Origin: Rickettsiella endosymbiont of Miltochrista miniata
GTDB taxonomy: Bacteria > Pseudomonadota > Gammaproteobacteria > Diplorickettsiales > Diplorickettsiaceae
Assembly: GCF_964031245.1 (NCBI RefSeq)
Contig: NZ_OZ035017.1
Location: 62,001 to 126,000 of the forward strand
Direction: 5' to 3'
Length of the DNA stretch: 64,000 bases
Shown here: positions 26,802 to 37,103 of the stretch, piece by piece
Layout of the letters: every line of letters starts with the position of its first letter
Position numbering within the stretch: position 1 is the first letter of the stretch
Program-made: the position numbers and the translations under genes
Notes under the pieces: model-generated
The model's database searches: none
What the model was told of the DNA's origin: nothing
Seen by the model: the letters and a program-made list of their open reading frames with translations, nothing else

Positions 26802-28313
26802 ATGCTAAGTAACAAATATAAATTAACTGCACTTATGACTGTTGTGTGCTGGTTGAGTCTACAGGGGAATGTAGCTTTTGCTGATGAGGCAAATGATAAA
26901 GAAATCCGAAGACTGGCACAAAGAACCCAAGTCCTGGAATCTGAATTACAGCATGTACAAAACCAAGTAGCAACTTTACGTAGGCAATCTAAACAAACCG
27001 ATATTTCTAATCCAACGAATGATCGCGGAGAAAGTATAGTTACTTCGGAACATCCTTTTTTTATTATAGGCACGCCTGTTATTAGCTCGCCTTTTATTGG
27101 CATAAACTCCGAGTTTAATGCTTCTGATTTAGTGGTTAACCAACCTTATGTGAATGAGGATCTTTATTTACTACAACAACGAAAAGAGATCTACAATTAC
27201 TTAATAAAAAACGGCCATCCTTTTTCAAATACACCAGTCGTTAATCTTAGCGGAAAAATAGAATCTCAAATTTTTCATACCAGTCATTTTGGCAATTTCC
27301 AAAATAACTCTGCTACCGATATTGATTTGACGGGTATTGAATTAGATACTGAAATTTTAGTCAATCAGTGGGTCACAGGACTCATCGCGTTTGTTTATGA
27401 CAATACACCGCCTACGGATATGTCGCCTAGACGAATTGATAATTCTCGTGTTCTTTTAGAACGAGGATTTTTAACGATAGGAAATTTAGCAAAGTTTCCT
27501 TTGTATGCGACTATGGGTCAATTTTATGTGCCCTTTGGTCAGTATTCATCTTCAATGATTAGTGATCCATTTACTAAGACTTTGGGCAGAACCAAGGCTA
27601 GAGCCCTGGAGTTGGGATTTTCAAAACAATTTAATGATGAAAATGATTTAAATTTGTCAGCTTTTGTTTTTAGAGGGCCAAGCCGTACTAGCATAGATAA
27701 TAATGGTCTGCGGAATTATGGTGCTAATGCTGAGTATATTTTCACTAAGCCAAAATGGAATATTGATGTAGCAGGAAGTTATATTCGCAGCATAGCAGAT
27801 TCGCTAGGCCTGCAACATAATGGTAATAATGGGCCTAATAATTTCGAAGGTTTTGCGACTAACAATAACACTGAAGTTCTTAATCCTGTGCCTGGATTAG
27901 ATGCACGCGGAACTTTGAGTATTGAAGCTTTTAGTATTACCGGTGAATATGTGACGGCTAGTCGTTCATTCTCCTCTTCAGTATTATCATTTGATAATCA
28001 AGGTGCCAAGCCTTCAGCTTTTCATGCAGAAGCTGCATATAAATTTAATGTTTTAGAAAAACCTAGTGCAGTCATTATTGGATATGACCAATCCAAAGAT
28101 GCCTTAGGCTTACTTATTCCTAAGAAACGTTATATTGCAACTGTTAGTACATCTATTTGGAAAGATACCATTGAAAGTTTAGAGTTTCGTCACGATATTG
28201 ACTATAGCGCCACCGATGTCGCTTTAGGCCAATCGGGTCTAGGGCTTAATCCAATTAATGGAACAGGGAAAAGCGGTAATACGATTACTTTACAAGTAGG
28301 TTTATATTTCTAA
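26802..28313 (+). CDS. LbtU-type porin 3 with N-terminal coiled coil
   Basis: This outer-membrane protein of about 503 residues has a signal peptide (to about VAFA), then a short coiled coil (RRLAQRTQVLESELQHVQNQ) and a beta-barrel that ends in YF, as outer-membrane proteins do. Matching blocks with the tandem porins include YATMGQFYVPFGQY and the final strand pattern, but identity is low. The coiled coil may form trimers or anchor to peptidoglycan. ATG 26802 is chosen because an AGGTG ribosome-binding site precedes it; the frame to a GTG at 26766 would spoil the signal peptide. Confidence 0.83.
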   Translation: MLSNKYKLTALMTVVCWLSLQGNVAFADEANDKEIRRLAQRTQVLESELQHVQNQVATLRRQSKQTDISNPTNDRGESIVTSEHPFFIIGTPVISSPFIGINSEFNASDLVVNQPYVNEDLYLLQQRKEIYNYLIKNGHPFSNTPVVNLSGKIESQIFHTSHFGNFQNNSATDIDLTGIELDTEILVNQWVTGLIAFVYDNTPPTDMSPRRIDNSRVLLERGFLTIGNLAKFPLYATMGQFYVPFGQYSSSMISDPFTKTLGRTKARALELGFSKQFNDENDLNLSAFVFRGPSRTSIDNNGLRNYGANAEYIFTKPKWNIDVAGSYIRSIADSLGLQHNGNNGPNNFEGFATNNNTEVLNPVPGLDARGTLSIEAFSITGEYVTASRSFSSSVLSFDNQGAKPSAFHAEAAYKFNVLEKPSAVIIGYDQSKDALGLLIPKKRYIATVSTSIWKDTIESLEFRHDIDYSATDVALGQSGLGLNPINGTGKSGNTITLQVGLYF

Positions 28314-28333
28314 GATAAATCAAAAAAATTTAT

Positions 28334-28364
28334 AAAAAGGGACATTACTTTGATGTCTCTTTTT
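28334..28364 (+). terminator. rho-independent terminator of porin 3
   Basis: AAAAAGGGACAT and ATGTCTCTTTTT pair around a 7-base loop (one GU pair). The end of the T run lies 14 bp before the coaBC start. Confidence 0.85.
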
Positions 28365-28378
28365 GTTATTCTAAACCA

Positions 28379-29596
28379 ATGAGTAAACGTATCTTATTGG
28401 GTATTACAGGCAGCATTGCTGCTTATAAAACCCCGGAACTTATCAGAAAACTTAAAGAACAACATCATGACGTCAGGGTTGTTTTAACTTCCTGTGGCAA
28501 GGCCTTTGTAACCCCTTTGACACTACAAGCTGTTTCACAGCATAAAGTATATGAAGAACTTGTAGATGTTGAAGCCGAAGCCGCAATGAGTCATATTGAT
28601 CTTGCACGATGGCCAGAATGTATTTTGATAGCCCCTGCTACAGCACATGTAATTGCTAAATTAGCTCACGGTTTTGCAGATGATTTATTGAGTACCTTGT
28701 GTTTAGCATCCAACACACGTTTAATTATTGCGCCTGCAATGAATCAATCGATGTGGTCTAACCAAGCAACACAAGATAATGTGTGTAAACTAAAAGAGAG
28801 AAATTGCTTATTTATAGGGCCTGGAGAAGGAAGTCAAGCCTGTGGAGAGTTTGGTTTAGGACGCATGCTGGAACCTCAAGAAATAGTGGATGCCTTATCA
28901 AAGGTGTTTATTAAGCCTTATTTACAAAACCAAAGAATTTTAATTACCGCAGGTCCGACGCAAGAATGCATCGATCCAGTGCGCTATTTATCAAATCGTA
29001 GTTCGGGTAAAATGGGATTTGCTTTAGCCCAGGCTGCCATCGAAGCGGGGGCTGAAGTTACACTCATTAGTGGACCTGTTGCATTAACACCTCCAAAAAA
29101 ATTGAAATTTATAGCGGTGAAAACAGCTGCGGAAATGTTGGCAGTTGTTGAGAAAGAAATTAGCCAGCAAGCGATTTTTATAAGTACTGCTGCTGTTGCG
29201 GATTATCAGATTGTAAATCCAGCATTACAAAAAATTAAAAAATCAAGTGCGCCATTAACGTTACAACTAAAACCTACTGTTGATATTTTGGCTACCGTTA
29301 GTCAAATGCATTTAGAAGCTAGGCCTTTACTGATAGGATTTGCTGCCGAAACTGAATATACTTTAAAATTTGCCGAAGAAAAGCGAAGAAGTAAAAATAT
29401 AGATCTAATGGTAGTTAATGATGTGAGTCAGACGGATATAGGTTTTGATAGTGATAAAAATGAGGTAACCGTATTATCTTCTGACGTGCCCATACACCTA
29501 GCATGTGCAAGTAAGCAATCAATAGCCCGGCAATTACTACAAATGGTGGCGAATCGTATGCTATCCGCAAAAAAAAATGCTAACACCCCTCTTTAG
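28379..29596 (+). CDS. coaBC: bifunctional phosphopantothenoylcysteine decarboxylase/synthetase
   Basis: CoaBC joins cysteine to 4'-phosphopantothenate and decarboxylates the product in CoA synthesis. In the 405-residue protein the CoaC half has the active His in MSHIDLARWPE, PAMNQSMW and the Cys in QACGEFGLGRM. The CoaB half has AGPTQECIDPVRYLSNRSSG and the KIKK motif. All key residues are present. No Shine-Dalgarno sequence is evident before the ATG. panB and panC lie downstream, so pantothenate and CoA genes are grouped. Confidence 0.96.
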   Translation: MSKRILLGITGSIAAYKTPELIRKLKEQHHDVRVVLTSCGKAFVTPLTLQAVSQHKVYEELVDVEAEAAMSHIDLARWPECILIAPATAHVIAKLAHGFADDLLSTLCLASNTRLIIAPAMNQSMWSNQATQDNVCKLKERNCLFIGPGEGSQACGEFGLGRMLEPQEIVDALSKVFIKPYLQNQRILITAGPTQECIDPVRYLSNRSSGKMGFALAQAAIEAGAEVTLISGPVALTPPKKLKFIAVKTAAEMLAVVEKEISQQAIFISTAAVADYQIVNPALQKIKKSSAPLTLQLKPTVDILATVSQMHLEARPLLIGFAAETEYTLKFAEEKRRSKNIDLMVVNDVSQTDIGFDSDKNEVTVLSSDVPIHLACASKQSIARQLLQMVANRMLSAKKNANTPL

Positions 29597-29707
29597 ATAG
29601 AATGAAACTGGAATAATAGCAGAACGCTTGATAATTGGACATTTGCTCTTTAAACTAAGCACGCTCCCATCCTTTGTGAAGGAGACAAAAATTTTGCTTC
29701 AAGAATA

Positions 29708-29828
29708 TACTCACAGCAATTGGATTTTTGGCAAGGCGCCGCGAGAATGAAGCAACCGGAATGTATTAATATACATGAGGATTGCGAATTGAGCGGTAAT
29801 GCAGACAAAAATTCAAGTGCGAAGAGTA
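29708..29828 (-). mobile_element. 120-bp palindromic MITE-like element, full copy 3
   Basis: Reverse orientation to copy 1: it starts TACTCACAGCAATTG and ends CAAGTGCGAAGAGTA. The central stem is ATGTAT-TAAT-ATACAT. It fills most of the 307-bp gap between coaBC and panB. Confidence 0.87.
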
Positions 29829-29903
29829 AACACATGAGGACTTGATCATGCGACAGGTACCAATTGTTCTTCGTTATTACCATTCTTTACTGGTAAATGG
29901 CGT

Positions 29904-30689
29904 ATGAGCGTTTTAGAATTTGCTGAAAAAAAAATAACTAAAGAAAAAATCGTAATCTTAACTTGCTATGATTATAGTACCGCAAGAATCTTTAATGAAT
30001 CTTCTTTAGATGCTTTATTAATTGGCGATAGTCTTGCCATGACCATGCATGGCTTTAAAGATACGGTTATGGCTACGCTGCCTATGATGGAACTTCATAC
30101 TGCTGCGGTACGTCGAGGAGCTCCTGCTAAGTTTATTATTACTGATCTTCCTTTTCTAAGTTATCGTCAACCATTAAGACGAAGTGTTATTGCAGTTCAA
30201 AAGCTAATGCAAGCAGGTGCGCAAGCTATTAAATTAGAGGGCGCAGCAGGTAATCTCTCATTAATAGCCCATTTAGTTGAATCGGGTATTCCTGTCATGG
30301 GTCATATAGGTTTAACTCCACAATTTGTCCATGCCCTAGGTGGATATAAAGTCCAAGGAAAAACGGTTGCTCAGGCAGAACGGCTTCAACAAGACGCGTT
30401 AGCCTTAGAACAAGCAGGTTGCTTTGCTATAGTACTTGAGTGTGTCCCATCACAACTGGCAAGAAAAATAACAGGCTCGTTAAAAACTCCAACGATTGGT
30501 ATAGGGGCTGGTGTTGATACCGACGGACAGGTTTTAGTCATGCAGGATTTATTAGGACTCAATCTGGATTTCAAACCAAAATTTGTTAATCAATTTCTTG
30601 ATGGTAATCAACTGATTCTAAAAGCGGTTGAACACTATAGTCATTGCGTTAAACATAAAGAATTTCCCAGTGATGAACATAGTTATTAA
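29904..30689 (+). CDS. panB: 3-methyl-2-oxobutanoate hydroxymethyltransferase
   Basis: PanB makes ketopantoate from ketoisovalerate, the first committed step to pantothenate. The 261-residue TIM barrel has the metal-binding aspartates in LIGDSLAMTMHG and TDLPFLSY, the glutamate in AIKLEG and the catalytic Glu in VLECVPS. Length is normal. panC starts inside its last codons. Confidence 0.95.
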   Translation: MSVLEFAEKKITKEKIVILTCYDYSTARIFNESSLDALLIGDSLAMTMHGFKDTVMATLPMMELHTAAVRRGAPAKFIITDLPFLSYRQPLRRSVIAVQKLMQAGAQAIKLEGAAGNLSLIAHLVESGIPVMGHIGLTPQFVHALGGYKVQGKTVAQAERLQQDALALEQAGCFAIVLECVPSQLARKITGSLKTPTIGIGAGVDTDGQVLVMQDLLGLNLDFKPKFVNQFLDGNQLILKAVEHYSHCVKHKEFPSDEHSY

Positions 30690-31425
30690 GCTTAGCGATT
30701 GGCAAAACATAAGGAAAAAAAATAATAATAAAAAAATAGGATTTGTACATACGATGGGTCATTTGCATGCAGGACATTTAAGTCTTTGCACTCGTTCCCA
30801 AGCAGAGAATGATTTGACAATAGTAGCCATTTTTATAAATGCTAAGCAATTTAATAAAATAGAGGATTTTAACCATTATCCGCGTAGTTTAGAAGAAGAT
30901 ACAGCCTTACTAAATAAGCAGAAAGTTGATTATTTATTATTGTTAGACTCAGACACTATTTATTCTGATAATTATCACATTCAGATTCACGATACCAGTG
31001 ATTTAAGCAAAAAATTAGAAGCAGAGTTTCGTCCTGGACATTTTATTGGAATGTTAACGGTGGTATTAAAATATCTGAATATTGTAAGGCCAACGAATGC
31101 ATATTATGGCGAAAAAGACTATCAACAATTATTACTCATCAAAAAAATGGCGCTAGCGCTTTTTTTAGAAACAGAGATCGTTGGGTGTCCGACTATTCGT
31201 GCAGCAGATGGATTAGCTTTGAGCTCAAGAAATAGCCGTTTGAGCTTAGAGCAGCGCGCGCAGGCGAGTCATTTCTCGTCTATTTTAAAGCTAGCTCCAA
31301 ACTCAGAAGAGGCGATGAAACAATTAAACAATTTAGGTTTTAAGGTCGATTACGTTGCGGATCATTGGGGGAGACGTTTGGCAGCTATTCACGTGGGAGA
31401 TGTAAGATTAATTGATTGCCTATAA
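30673..31425 (+). CDS. panC: pantothenate synthetase, divergent
   Basis: PanC condenses pantoate with beta-alanine using ATP. The protein of about 250 residues keeps HAGH (the HIGH-type motif), FRPGHF, YGEKDYQQL and LSSRN. However, the usual PTMGxLH reads HTMGHLH and the usual VNPxQF reads INAKQF, so two conserved prolines are lost. ATG 30673 (MNIVIKLSDW) fits the family start and overlaps panB by 17 bp. It is convergent with spoT; the stop codons overlap. Confidence 0.92.
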   Translation: MNIVIKLSDWQNIRKKNNNKKIGFVHTMGHLHAGHLSLCTRSQAENDLTIVAIFINAKQFNKIEDFNHYPRSLEEDTALLNKQKVDYLLLLDSDTIYSDNYHIQIHDTSDLSKKLEAEFRPGHFIGMLTVVLKYLNIVRPTNAYYGEKDYQQLLLIKKMALALFLETEIVGCPTIRAADGLALSSRNSRLSLEQRAQASHFSSILKLAPNSEEAMKQLNNLGFKVDYVADHWGRRLAAIHVGDVRLIDCL

Positions 31426-33537
31426 AGAAAGATGACGCGTAATTTTTATTGTATATTGAATGGTGCGTAAAAATCGGATCACTTTGGCTAGGTGCTTGCG
31501 GTTGAGGACGGATAAAGTAAAATGAATAATACTATGTTTTCTATCGCGACTTTCAACTTTAATATTTTCAATATTAGCATCGGCTTTGGCAATATTATAG
31601 GTTAATAATGCTAATACGCCGTGTTGATTGATAGTTTCAATATAAATATCCGTTTTAAAAAATCCATTAGTTTGTTTTTCCCATTGTATGGAAATGGCTC
31701 GCTCAGGATTTTTTTTAACAAGTCGCGCTGCGTACTTACAGCGTTGTAAATGCACAGTAAGACCATGTCCAGCATTGAGTAAACCTATAATTTCATCGCC
31801 TGGAATAGGCCGGCAACATTCGGCAAATTTAATTAAACCATTATCTGCATTTTTAAGGAACAGGGGTAATGAATTAATTTGATTTTTAAAATTAGGTTTT
31901 AAACTACATAACGAATAAGCGACTAAAGCAGGATGCATATAACCCAGCCCAATAGCTTCAAGCAAATCTTCTAGGGAATCGTATTGAAACTTTTGTAATG
32001 TTTTATTCAGATTCTTAGCGTTGATTTGGGTACTGTCTTGTCCTAAAGAAGTTAAATTGTTATCTAGCAGGCGTTGGCCTAATTGTACGGCTTCATTGTG
32101 CTGTTTATTTTTAAAAAATTGTCTAATATGACTTCGAGCACGGCCAGTCGCTACAAACTCTAACCAGCGGGAATCAGGAAAAGTTTTCGGATCGGTAATG
32201 ATTTCTACTGTTTGACCACTCTGTAAGTGTGTGCTGAGTGGAACTAAATGTTTATCTATTTTAGCTGCAATACAGTGATTTCCAATATCCGAGTGAATCG
32301 CATAAGCGAAGTCAATCAAAGTTGCTTTATGGGGAAGCTCAATGATGTCGCCTTTAGGAGTAAAGATATATATATCCGTAGGAAAGAGATCGATTTTAAC
32401 CGTCTCCATAAATTCTAAGGAACTAGGTGTCGTTTGTTGAATATCAAGTAAGCGCTTGAGCCATTCTCGTGCTCTCAAATGTGGACGGAGTTCGTTGGCC
32501 TTAGTTTTTTCTTCCAACCAGTAACTTACGATACCATGATCAGCGCCATTATCCATTGTAGTTGTACGGATTTGTATGTGAATTGACGTACCGGCAGGAC
32601 CAAATAAAGTGGTATGTAATGCCTGATAGCCATTCGCTTTAGGTAGCGCGATATAATCGTGGAAATGATCGGGCAGAGGTTTATAAAGATTGTGAACAGC
32701 CCCTAGTACGCGATAGCAACTATCAATATTATCTACAATAATGCAAAAAATGGGGATATCAATGATTTCATTGAAGGCTAAATGATTTTCCCGCATTTTT
32801 TTATAGATTTGATACAGATGCTTTTTTTTATGCCATATAGTATGAAAAGGTAAATGATTTTTGTCCAAGCACTCTTTCAAAGCGGATTCTATTTTATGGA
32901 TACTTGCTTTATGTTTACGTCGAGTTTTTTGTACGGTTTCTTGTAAAATACGATATCGCCATGGATAAAGGTTTAAAAAACAAAGATCTTCCAATTCTAT
33001 ACGTACCATGTGCATACCTAACCGCTGTGCAATTGGGGCGTAAATATCCAATGTTTCTTTGGCAATACGATAGCGTTTCTCTGCAGGTACTGCAGATAAG
33101 GTGCGCATGTTATGCAAGCGATCAGCTAATTTTATGATAATGATACGAATATCTTTTGCCATAGCTAGCAGCATTTTACGAAAATTTTCTGCTTGAGCTT
33201 CCGCACGACTTTGAAATTGGATTTGTGTCAGTTTACTCATCCCATCGACTAGTTCTGCTATTTCGCCGCCAAATGTCGTAGTTAAAACAGTTTTTTCGAT
33301 GGGAGTGTCTTCAATAACGTCATGTAAAATTGCGACGATTAGCGTTTGAACATCCATACGCATTTGCGCGAGAATTTTAGCAACCGCGATAGGATGGCTA
33401 ATGTAAGGATCGCCACTATGGCGTTTTTGACCAGAATGAGCCCTAGCAGCGAATTGATAAGCATTATAGACTTGCTTTACTTGCTCAGGGGATAGATAGG
33501 TTTGTATTTCTTGTTTGAGGTCACTAAACATGTGCAT
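31420..33537 (-). CDS. spoT: SpoT-type (p)ppGpp enzyme; hydrolase intact, synthetase site degenerate
   Basis: This 705-residue protein has the full RSH layout: HD hydrolase (about 25-180), synthetase-like domain (about 235-350), TGS (about 385-450) and a C-terminal ACT domain. Hydrolase residues are present (ISHPIAVA, HDVIEDT, ADRLHNMRTL). In the synthetase part the usual FRVIV reads FCIIV (Arg to Cys), the catalytic Glu of the VEVQIRT motif is His (IHIQIRT) and the AAHW motif is SYW. It is therefore probably a monofunctional hydrolase. It follows rpoZ by 18 bp, as in E. coli. Confidence 0.93.
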   Translation of the reverse strand: MHMFSDLKQEIQTYLSPEQVKQVYNAYQFAARAHSGQKRHSGDPYISHPIAVAKILAQMRMDVQTLIVAILHDVIEDTPIEKTVLTTTFGGEIAELVDGMSKLTQIQFQSRAEAQAENFRKMLLAMAKDIRIIIIKLADRLHNMRTLSAVPAEKRYRIAKETLDIYAPIAQRLGMHMVRIELEDLCFLNLYPWRYRILQETVQKTRRKHKASIHKIESALKECLDKNHLPFHTIWHKKKHLYQIYKKMRENHLAFNEIIDIPIFCIIVDNIDSCYRVLGAVHNLYKPLPDHFHDYIALPKANGYQALHTTLFGPAGTSIHIQIRTTTMDNGADHGIVSYWLEEKTKANELRPHLRAREWLKRLLDIQQTTPSSLEFMETVKIDLFPTDIYIFTPKGDIIELPHKATLIDFAYAIHSDIGNHCIAAKIDKHLVPLSTHLQSGQTVEIITDPKTFPDSRWLEFVATGRARSHIRQFFKNKQHNEAVQLGQRLLDNNLTSLGQDSTQINAKNLNKTLQKFQYDSLEDLLEAIGLGYMHPALVAYSLCSLKPNFKNQINSLPLFLKNADNGLIKFAECCRPIPGDEIIGLLNAGHGLTVHLQRCKYAARLVKKNPERAISIQWEKQTNGFFKTDIYIETINQHGVLALLTYNIAKADANIENIKVESRDRKHSIIHFTLSVLNRKHLAKVIRFLRTIQYTIKITRHLSL

Positions 33538-33555
33538 GCAAGCGCCCCCGGTTTT

Positions 33556-33801
33556 TTACAAGCCCGTAGACTGTGACCCACTTATACCGCCAGCAGCTTC
33601 ATGTCCTGATTTTTCCCCGGCTTCATTGAGTTTACCGTCAGCGATTTCTCTTAGAGCTATCACTGTAGGTTTATCGTTTTCGGGATCAACCATGGCCATG
33701 CCGCCTTTAGCAATTTGGCGGGCTCTTTTTGAGGCTATAATGACTAACTCAAAATGATTTTTGACTTTCTTTAAACAATCTTCAACGGTAACGCGTGCCA
33801 T
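33556..33801 (-). CDS. rpoZ: RNA polymerase omega subunit
   Basis: Omega helps assembly of the beta' subunit and, in E. coli, forms part of one ppGpp site. The 81-residue protein has [10 protein letters not shown] at the start, the [12 protein letters not shown] helix and the [10 protein letters not shown] block. The C-terminal tail is short and Gly-rich. The gene is directly upstream of spoT, the classical order. Confidence 0.95.
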   Translation of the reverse strand: MARVTVEDCLKKVKNHFELVIIASKRARQIAKGGMAMVDPENDKPTVIALREIADGKLNEAGEKSGHEAAGGISGSQSTGL

Positions 33802-33985
33802 ATAAATTCTCTATTAATTGAGCGAAATTGAACCTAATACTATAACATTATTTGGCTATATCTATACTATATTTCCGATAAAAGTATAGCTTTTCCGCTA
33901 ATTTTTTGGGTTTAAGCGTCATAGTCGATCTTGCTGCCTTTTATTCAAGGTCAATTAAGGCTTAAAGTGACTTTTTACCGATAAA

Positions 33986-34999
33986 TTAAGCCGCATTCAT
34001 CAATGCGACGGTAACATCCAGCATTCGGTTAGAAAATCCCCATTCATTGTCATACCAGGCAAGAACCTTAACAAAATCGCCTATAACACGAGTTTGAGGC
34101 GCATCTACGGTAGAAGAAGCCGGATTATGATTATAATCGATGGAAACGAGAGGTTCCTCACTATAATTAAGTAGACCTTTAAGTGTGCTAGTTTCAGAGG
34201 CTTTTTTTAAGATTTCGTTCACCTCTTGAGCGGTTGTTTCGCGTTTAGCCTGAAAACTTAAATCTACTAAAGAAACGTTTATCGTAGGCACACGTATAGC
34301 TAAACCATCGAGTTTTCCAGCTAGTTCAGGTAATACTAAACCGAGTGCAGAAGCGGCTCCTGTTTTAGCAGGAATCATGGAATGAGTTGCTGAGCGCGCG
34401 CGGTACATATCGGGGTGATAAGTGTCGATGAGCACTTGATCGTTGGTATAAGCATGAATGGTGGTCATTAAACCATGAATAATCCCTAAATTTTCATGCA
34501 AGGCTTTAGCTAGAGGCGCTAGACAATTGGTAGTGCAAGAAGCATTAGAAATAATGGTATCGCTACTTTTTAAGGTATGATGATTAACACCGTAAACAAT
34601 CGTTGCGTCTACCCCATTACCAGCGGGAGCAGAAATAATGACTTTTTTTGCTCCCGCTTTGATATGTTTTCCAGCCTTCTCTGGCGAAGTAAAAAGACCG
34701 GTACATTCATGAACTACATCAATATCTAATTTTTTCCAAGGTAAGTTTTCTGGATCGCGTTCCGAAAAGATTTTTATCCGTTGATCATTGATAATTAAAC
34801 AATCCTTATCAATGGTTATAGTTCCTATAAATTTCCCGTGAGTCGTGTCATAGCGGGTTAGATGGGCATTAATATCAATGTTACCTAAGTCATTTATCGC
34901 AACAATTTCTATAGCATGTTGCTCAGGATTTTCAAAAAAAGCTCTTAGTATATTTCGGCCTATACGGCCATAACCATTGATAGCGATACGGGTTGTCAT
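33986..34999 (-). CDS. gap: glyceraldehyde-3-phosphate dehydrogenase
   Basis: This NAD-dependent glycolytic enzyme has a 337-residue sequence with the Rossmann start [10 protein letters not shown], the catalytic Cys in [12 protein letters not shown] and the His in [10 protein letters not shown]. The C-terminal [14 protein letters not shown] block is typical. Its start overlaps the tkt stop by 4 bp. The usual next gene of this cluster, pgk, is not here; rpoZ follows. Confidence 0.96.
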   Translation of the reverse strand: MTTRIAINGYGRIGRNILRAFFENPEQHAIEIVAINDLGNIDINAHLTRYDTTHGKFIGTITIDKDCLIINDQRIKIFSERDPENLPWKKLDIDVVHECTGLFTSPEKAGKHIKAGAKKVIISAPAGNGVDATIVYGVNHHTLKSSDTIISNASCTTNCLAPLAKALHENLGIIHGLMTTIHAYTNDQVLIDTYHPDMYRARSATHSMIPAKTGAASALGLVLPELAGKLDGLAIRVPTINVSLVDLSFQAKRETTAQEVNEILKKASETSTLKGLLNYSEEPLVSIDYNHNPASSTVDAPQTRVIGDFVKVLAWYDNEWGFSNRMLDVTVALMNAA

Positions 35000-37005
35000 A
35001 ATAATTCTCCGGCTAATAGTTGGTTTAGTGTTTTAATAACATTTTCTGTAGTAAATCCAAAATTTTTAAAGACATCCGCCCCAGATGCAGATTCACCAAA
35101 TTGGCTAAGTCCGATTACTTTGCCTTTATTGCCTACATATCGGCACCAAAAATCTTTAGTTCCAGCTTCTATAGCCATGCGCAACTTAATTGAATCAGGC
35201 AAAACTTTAGCTTTATAGGTTGAATCTTGTTGTTCAAAACGATCAGCCGAAGGCATGGATACCACTCTGATTTGTCTGCCCTGCTGATTTAAAGTTTGTG
35301 CAGCACTTATAGCTAAATTTACTTCGGAACCTGTCGCAATAATAATGGCTTCAGGTGTTGATGGGCTATCGAGAAGTATATAAGCACCTCGATGGATAGC
35401 TTGTAAAGTTTCTTGGTTATGTGTTTGTGGAGGTATAGCTTGTCGCGTGAGCAATAAACAAGTCGGTCCTGAATGTTGTATCGCTTGCTGCCAGGCAACT
35501 GCTGTTTCTAGCGTATCGCAAGGCCGCCAGGCAGAAAGGTTAGGAATAAGTCGTAAGCTATTAATTTGCTCTATAGGTTGATGCGTCGGACCGTCTTCTC
35601 CTAAACCAATAGAGTCGTGTGTATAAATAAAAATAACGCGTTGCTTCATTAATGCAGATAAACGAACCGCATTACGCGCATAATCACTAAAAACTAAAAA
35701 GGTTCCTCCATAGGGAATGAATCCTCCATGCAAGGCTAAGCCGTTCATCATAGCGGACATACCGAATTCACGCACACCATAGTGAATATAATTACCGGCT
35801 GGATTTTCTTTAGTTAAAACTTGGGATCCTTTCCAAAAGGTAGAATTAGATTCTGTCAGGTCTGCAGATCCACCTAATAATTCAGGTAAAAGAGGCGCAA
35901 AAACATTTAATGCATTTTGGGAAGCTTTACGCGTTGCTATTTTTTCCGAAGGATTTTTAAAAACAGCTTCGATAATTTTTTTAGTTTTTTCTTCCCAATT
36001 TAAAGGTAATTTTCTATTAATTCTGCGTTGATACTCTTCGGCGAGTTCGGGAAATGCGGTTTGATAGGCAGTCCATTTTTCTTCCCAAGCTTTTTCTAAA
36101 ATGTTTCCTTTAGAACGAGCATCCCAAGCTTGATAAATATCTTCTGGTATTTCGAAAGGTGGATAATTCCAATGTAATGCAAGTCTGGTGGCAGCTACTT
36201 CTTTTTCACCTAGCGCTGCTCCATGTGCCTGGTGGCTGTCGACTAAGTTGGGTGCGCCAAATGCAATTTTGGTTTTACAACAAAGTAAACTGGGTTTATC
36301 GGTAACTTCCTGAGCTTTTTCGATAGACAGTTTAATTTGTTGGGGATCGTGGCCATCAATTTCAGGAATAACATGCCAATGATAAGCTTTAAAACGTTCA
36401 GGTGTATTATCTTTAAACCAGCCTGAAACATTGCCATCAATAGAAATATTATTGTCATCCCAGAAGGCAATTAATTTACCTAAACCTAAACATCCTGCCA
36501 AAGAAGCAGCTTCATGAGAAATGCCTTCCATTAAACAACCATCACCTAGAAATACATAAGTAAAATGATCGATAATGGGATGAGAAGGTCGATTAAAATA
36601 CGCAGCCAAATTTTTTTCTGCTAAGGCCATACCGACTGCATTCGCGAATCCTTGACCGAGAGGCCCCGTTGTTGTTTCTATTCCCGGAGTTAAACCTACT
36701 TCAGGATGCCCAGGAGTTTTGGAGTGTAATTGACGAAATTTTTTAATTTCATCTAATGAAAGATCATAACCGGTTAAATGAAGTAATGCATAATGCAGCA
36801 TCGATCCATGGCCATTCGATAAAATAAAGCGATCACGATTACTCCATTGGGGATTATTGGGGTTATGGCTTAAAAATTCCCTCCATAAGACAGTTGCAAT
36901 GTCGGCCATTCCCATGGGCATGCCAGGATGACCCGAATTGGCTTTCTCCACGGCATCTATGCTTAGGAATCGAATGGCATCTGCATATTTTTTTTGGTAA
37001 GACAT
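34996..37005 (-). CDS. tkt: transketolase
   Basis: Transketolase is the thiamine-diphosphate enzyme of the non-oxidative pentose phosphate pathway. The 669-residue protein has [13 protein letters not shown] near 25, the ThDP motif GDGCLMEG, the catalytic Glu in [11 protein letters not shown] and the [14 protein letters not shown] block. Full length. It is translationally coupled to gap. A partial palindromic repeat lies about 50 bp upstream. Confidence 0.96.
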   Translation of the reverse strand: MSYQKKYADAIRFLSIDAVEKANSGHPGMPMGMADIATVLWREFLSHNPNNPQWSNRDRFILSNGHGSMLHYALLHLTGYDLSLDEIKKFRQLHSKTPGHPEVGLTPGIETTTGPLGQGFANAVGMALAEKNLAAYFNRPSHPIIDHFTYVFLGDGCLMEGISHEAASLAGCLGLGKLIAFWDDNNISIDGNVSGWFKDNTPERFKAYHWHVIPEIDGHDPQQIKLSIEKAQEVTDKPSLLCCKTKIAFGAPNLVDSHQAHGAALGEKEVAATRLALHWNYPPFEIPEDIYQAWDARSKGNILEKAWEEKWTAYQTAFPELAEEYQRRINRKLPLNWEEKTKKIIEAVFKNPSEKIATRKASQNALNVFAPLLPELLGGSADLTESNSTFWKGSQVLTKENPAGNYIHYGVREFGMSAMMNGLALHGGFIPYGGTFLVFSDYARNAVRLSALMKQRVIFIYTHDSIGLGEDGPTHQPIEQINSLRLIPNLSAWRPCDTLETAVAWQQAIQHSGPTCLLLTRQAIPPQTHNQETLQAIHRGAYILLDSPSTPEAIIIATGSEVNLAISAAQTLNQQGRQIRVVSMPSADRFEQQDSTYKAKVLPDSIKLRMAIEAGTKDFWCRYVGNKGKVIGLSQFGESASGADVFKNFGFTTENVIKTLNQLLAGELL

Positions 37006-37056
37006 TAAGATTTTCCTATTAACCCCATAATCAGGAATATTTCAAATTTAACAATT

Positions 37057-37100
37057 AAATTTGAGCGGGAATACAGACAAAAATTCAACTGCGAAGAGTA
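37057..37100 (-). repeat. truncated copy of the 120-bp palindromic element
   Basis: About 44 bases match one end of the element in reverse orientation (TGAGCGGGAATACAGAC, then AAAAATTCAACTGCGAAGAG, then TA). The other two thirds are missing. It lies between the HAAAP permease stop and the tkt start. Confidence 0.75.
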
Positions 37101-37103
37101 AGA

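Noticed and set aside
29650-29883. 77-codon minus-strand frame across repeat copy 3
   Set aside because: Its similarity to a frame at 6797-7030 comes only from the shared repeat.
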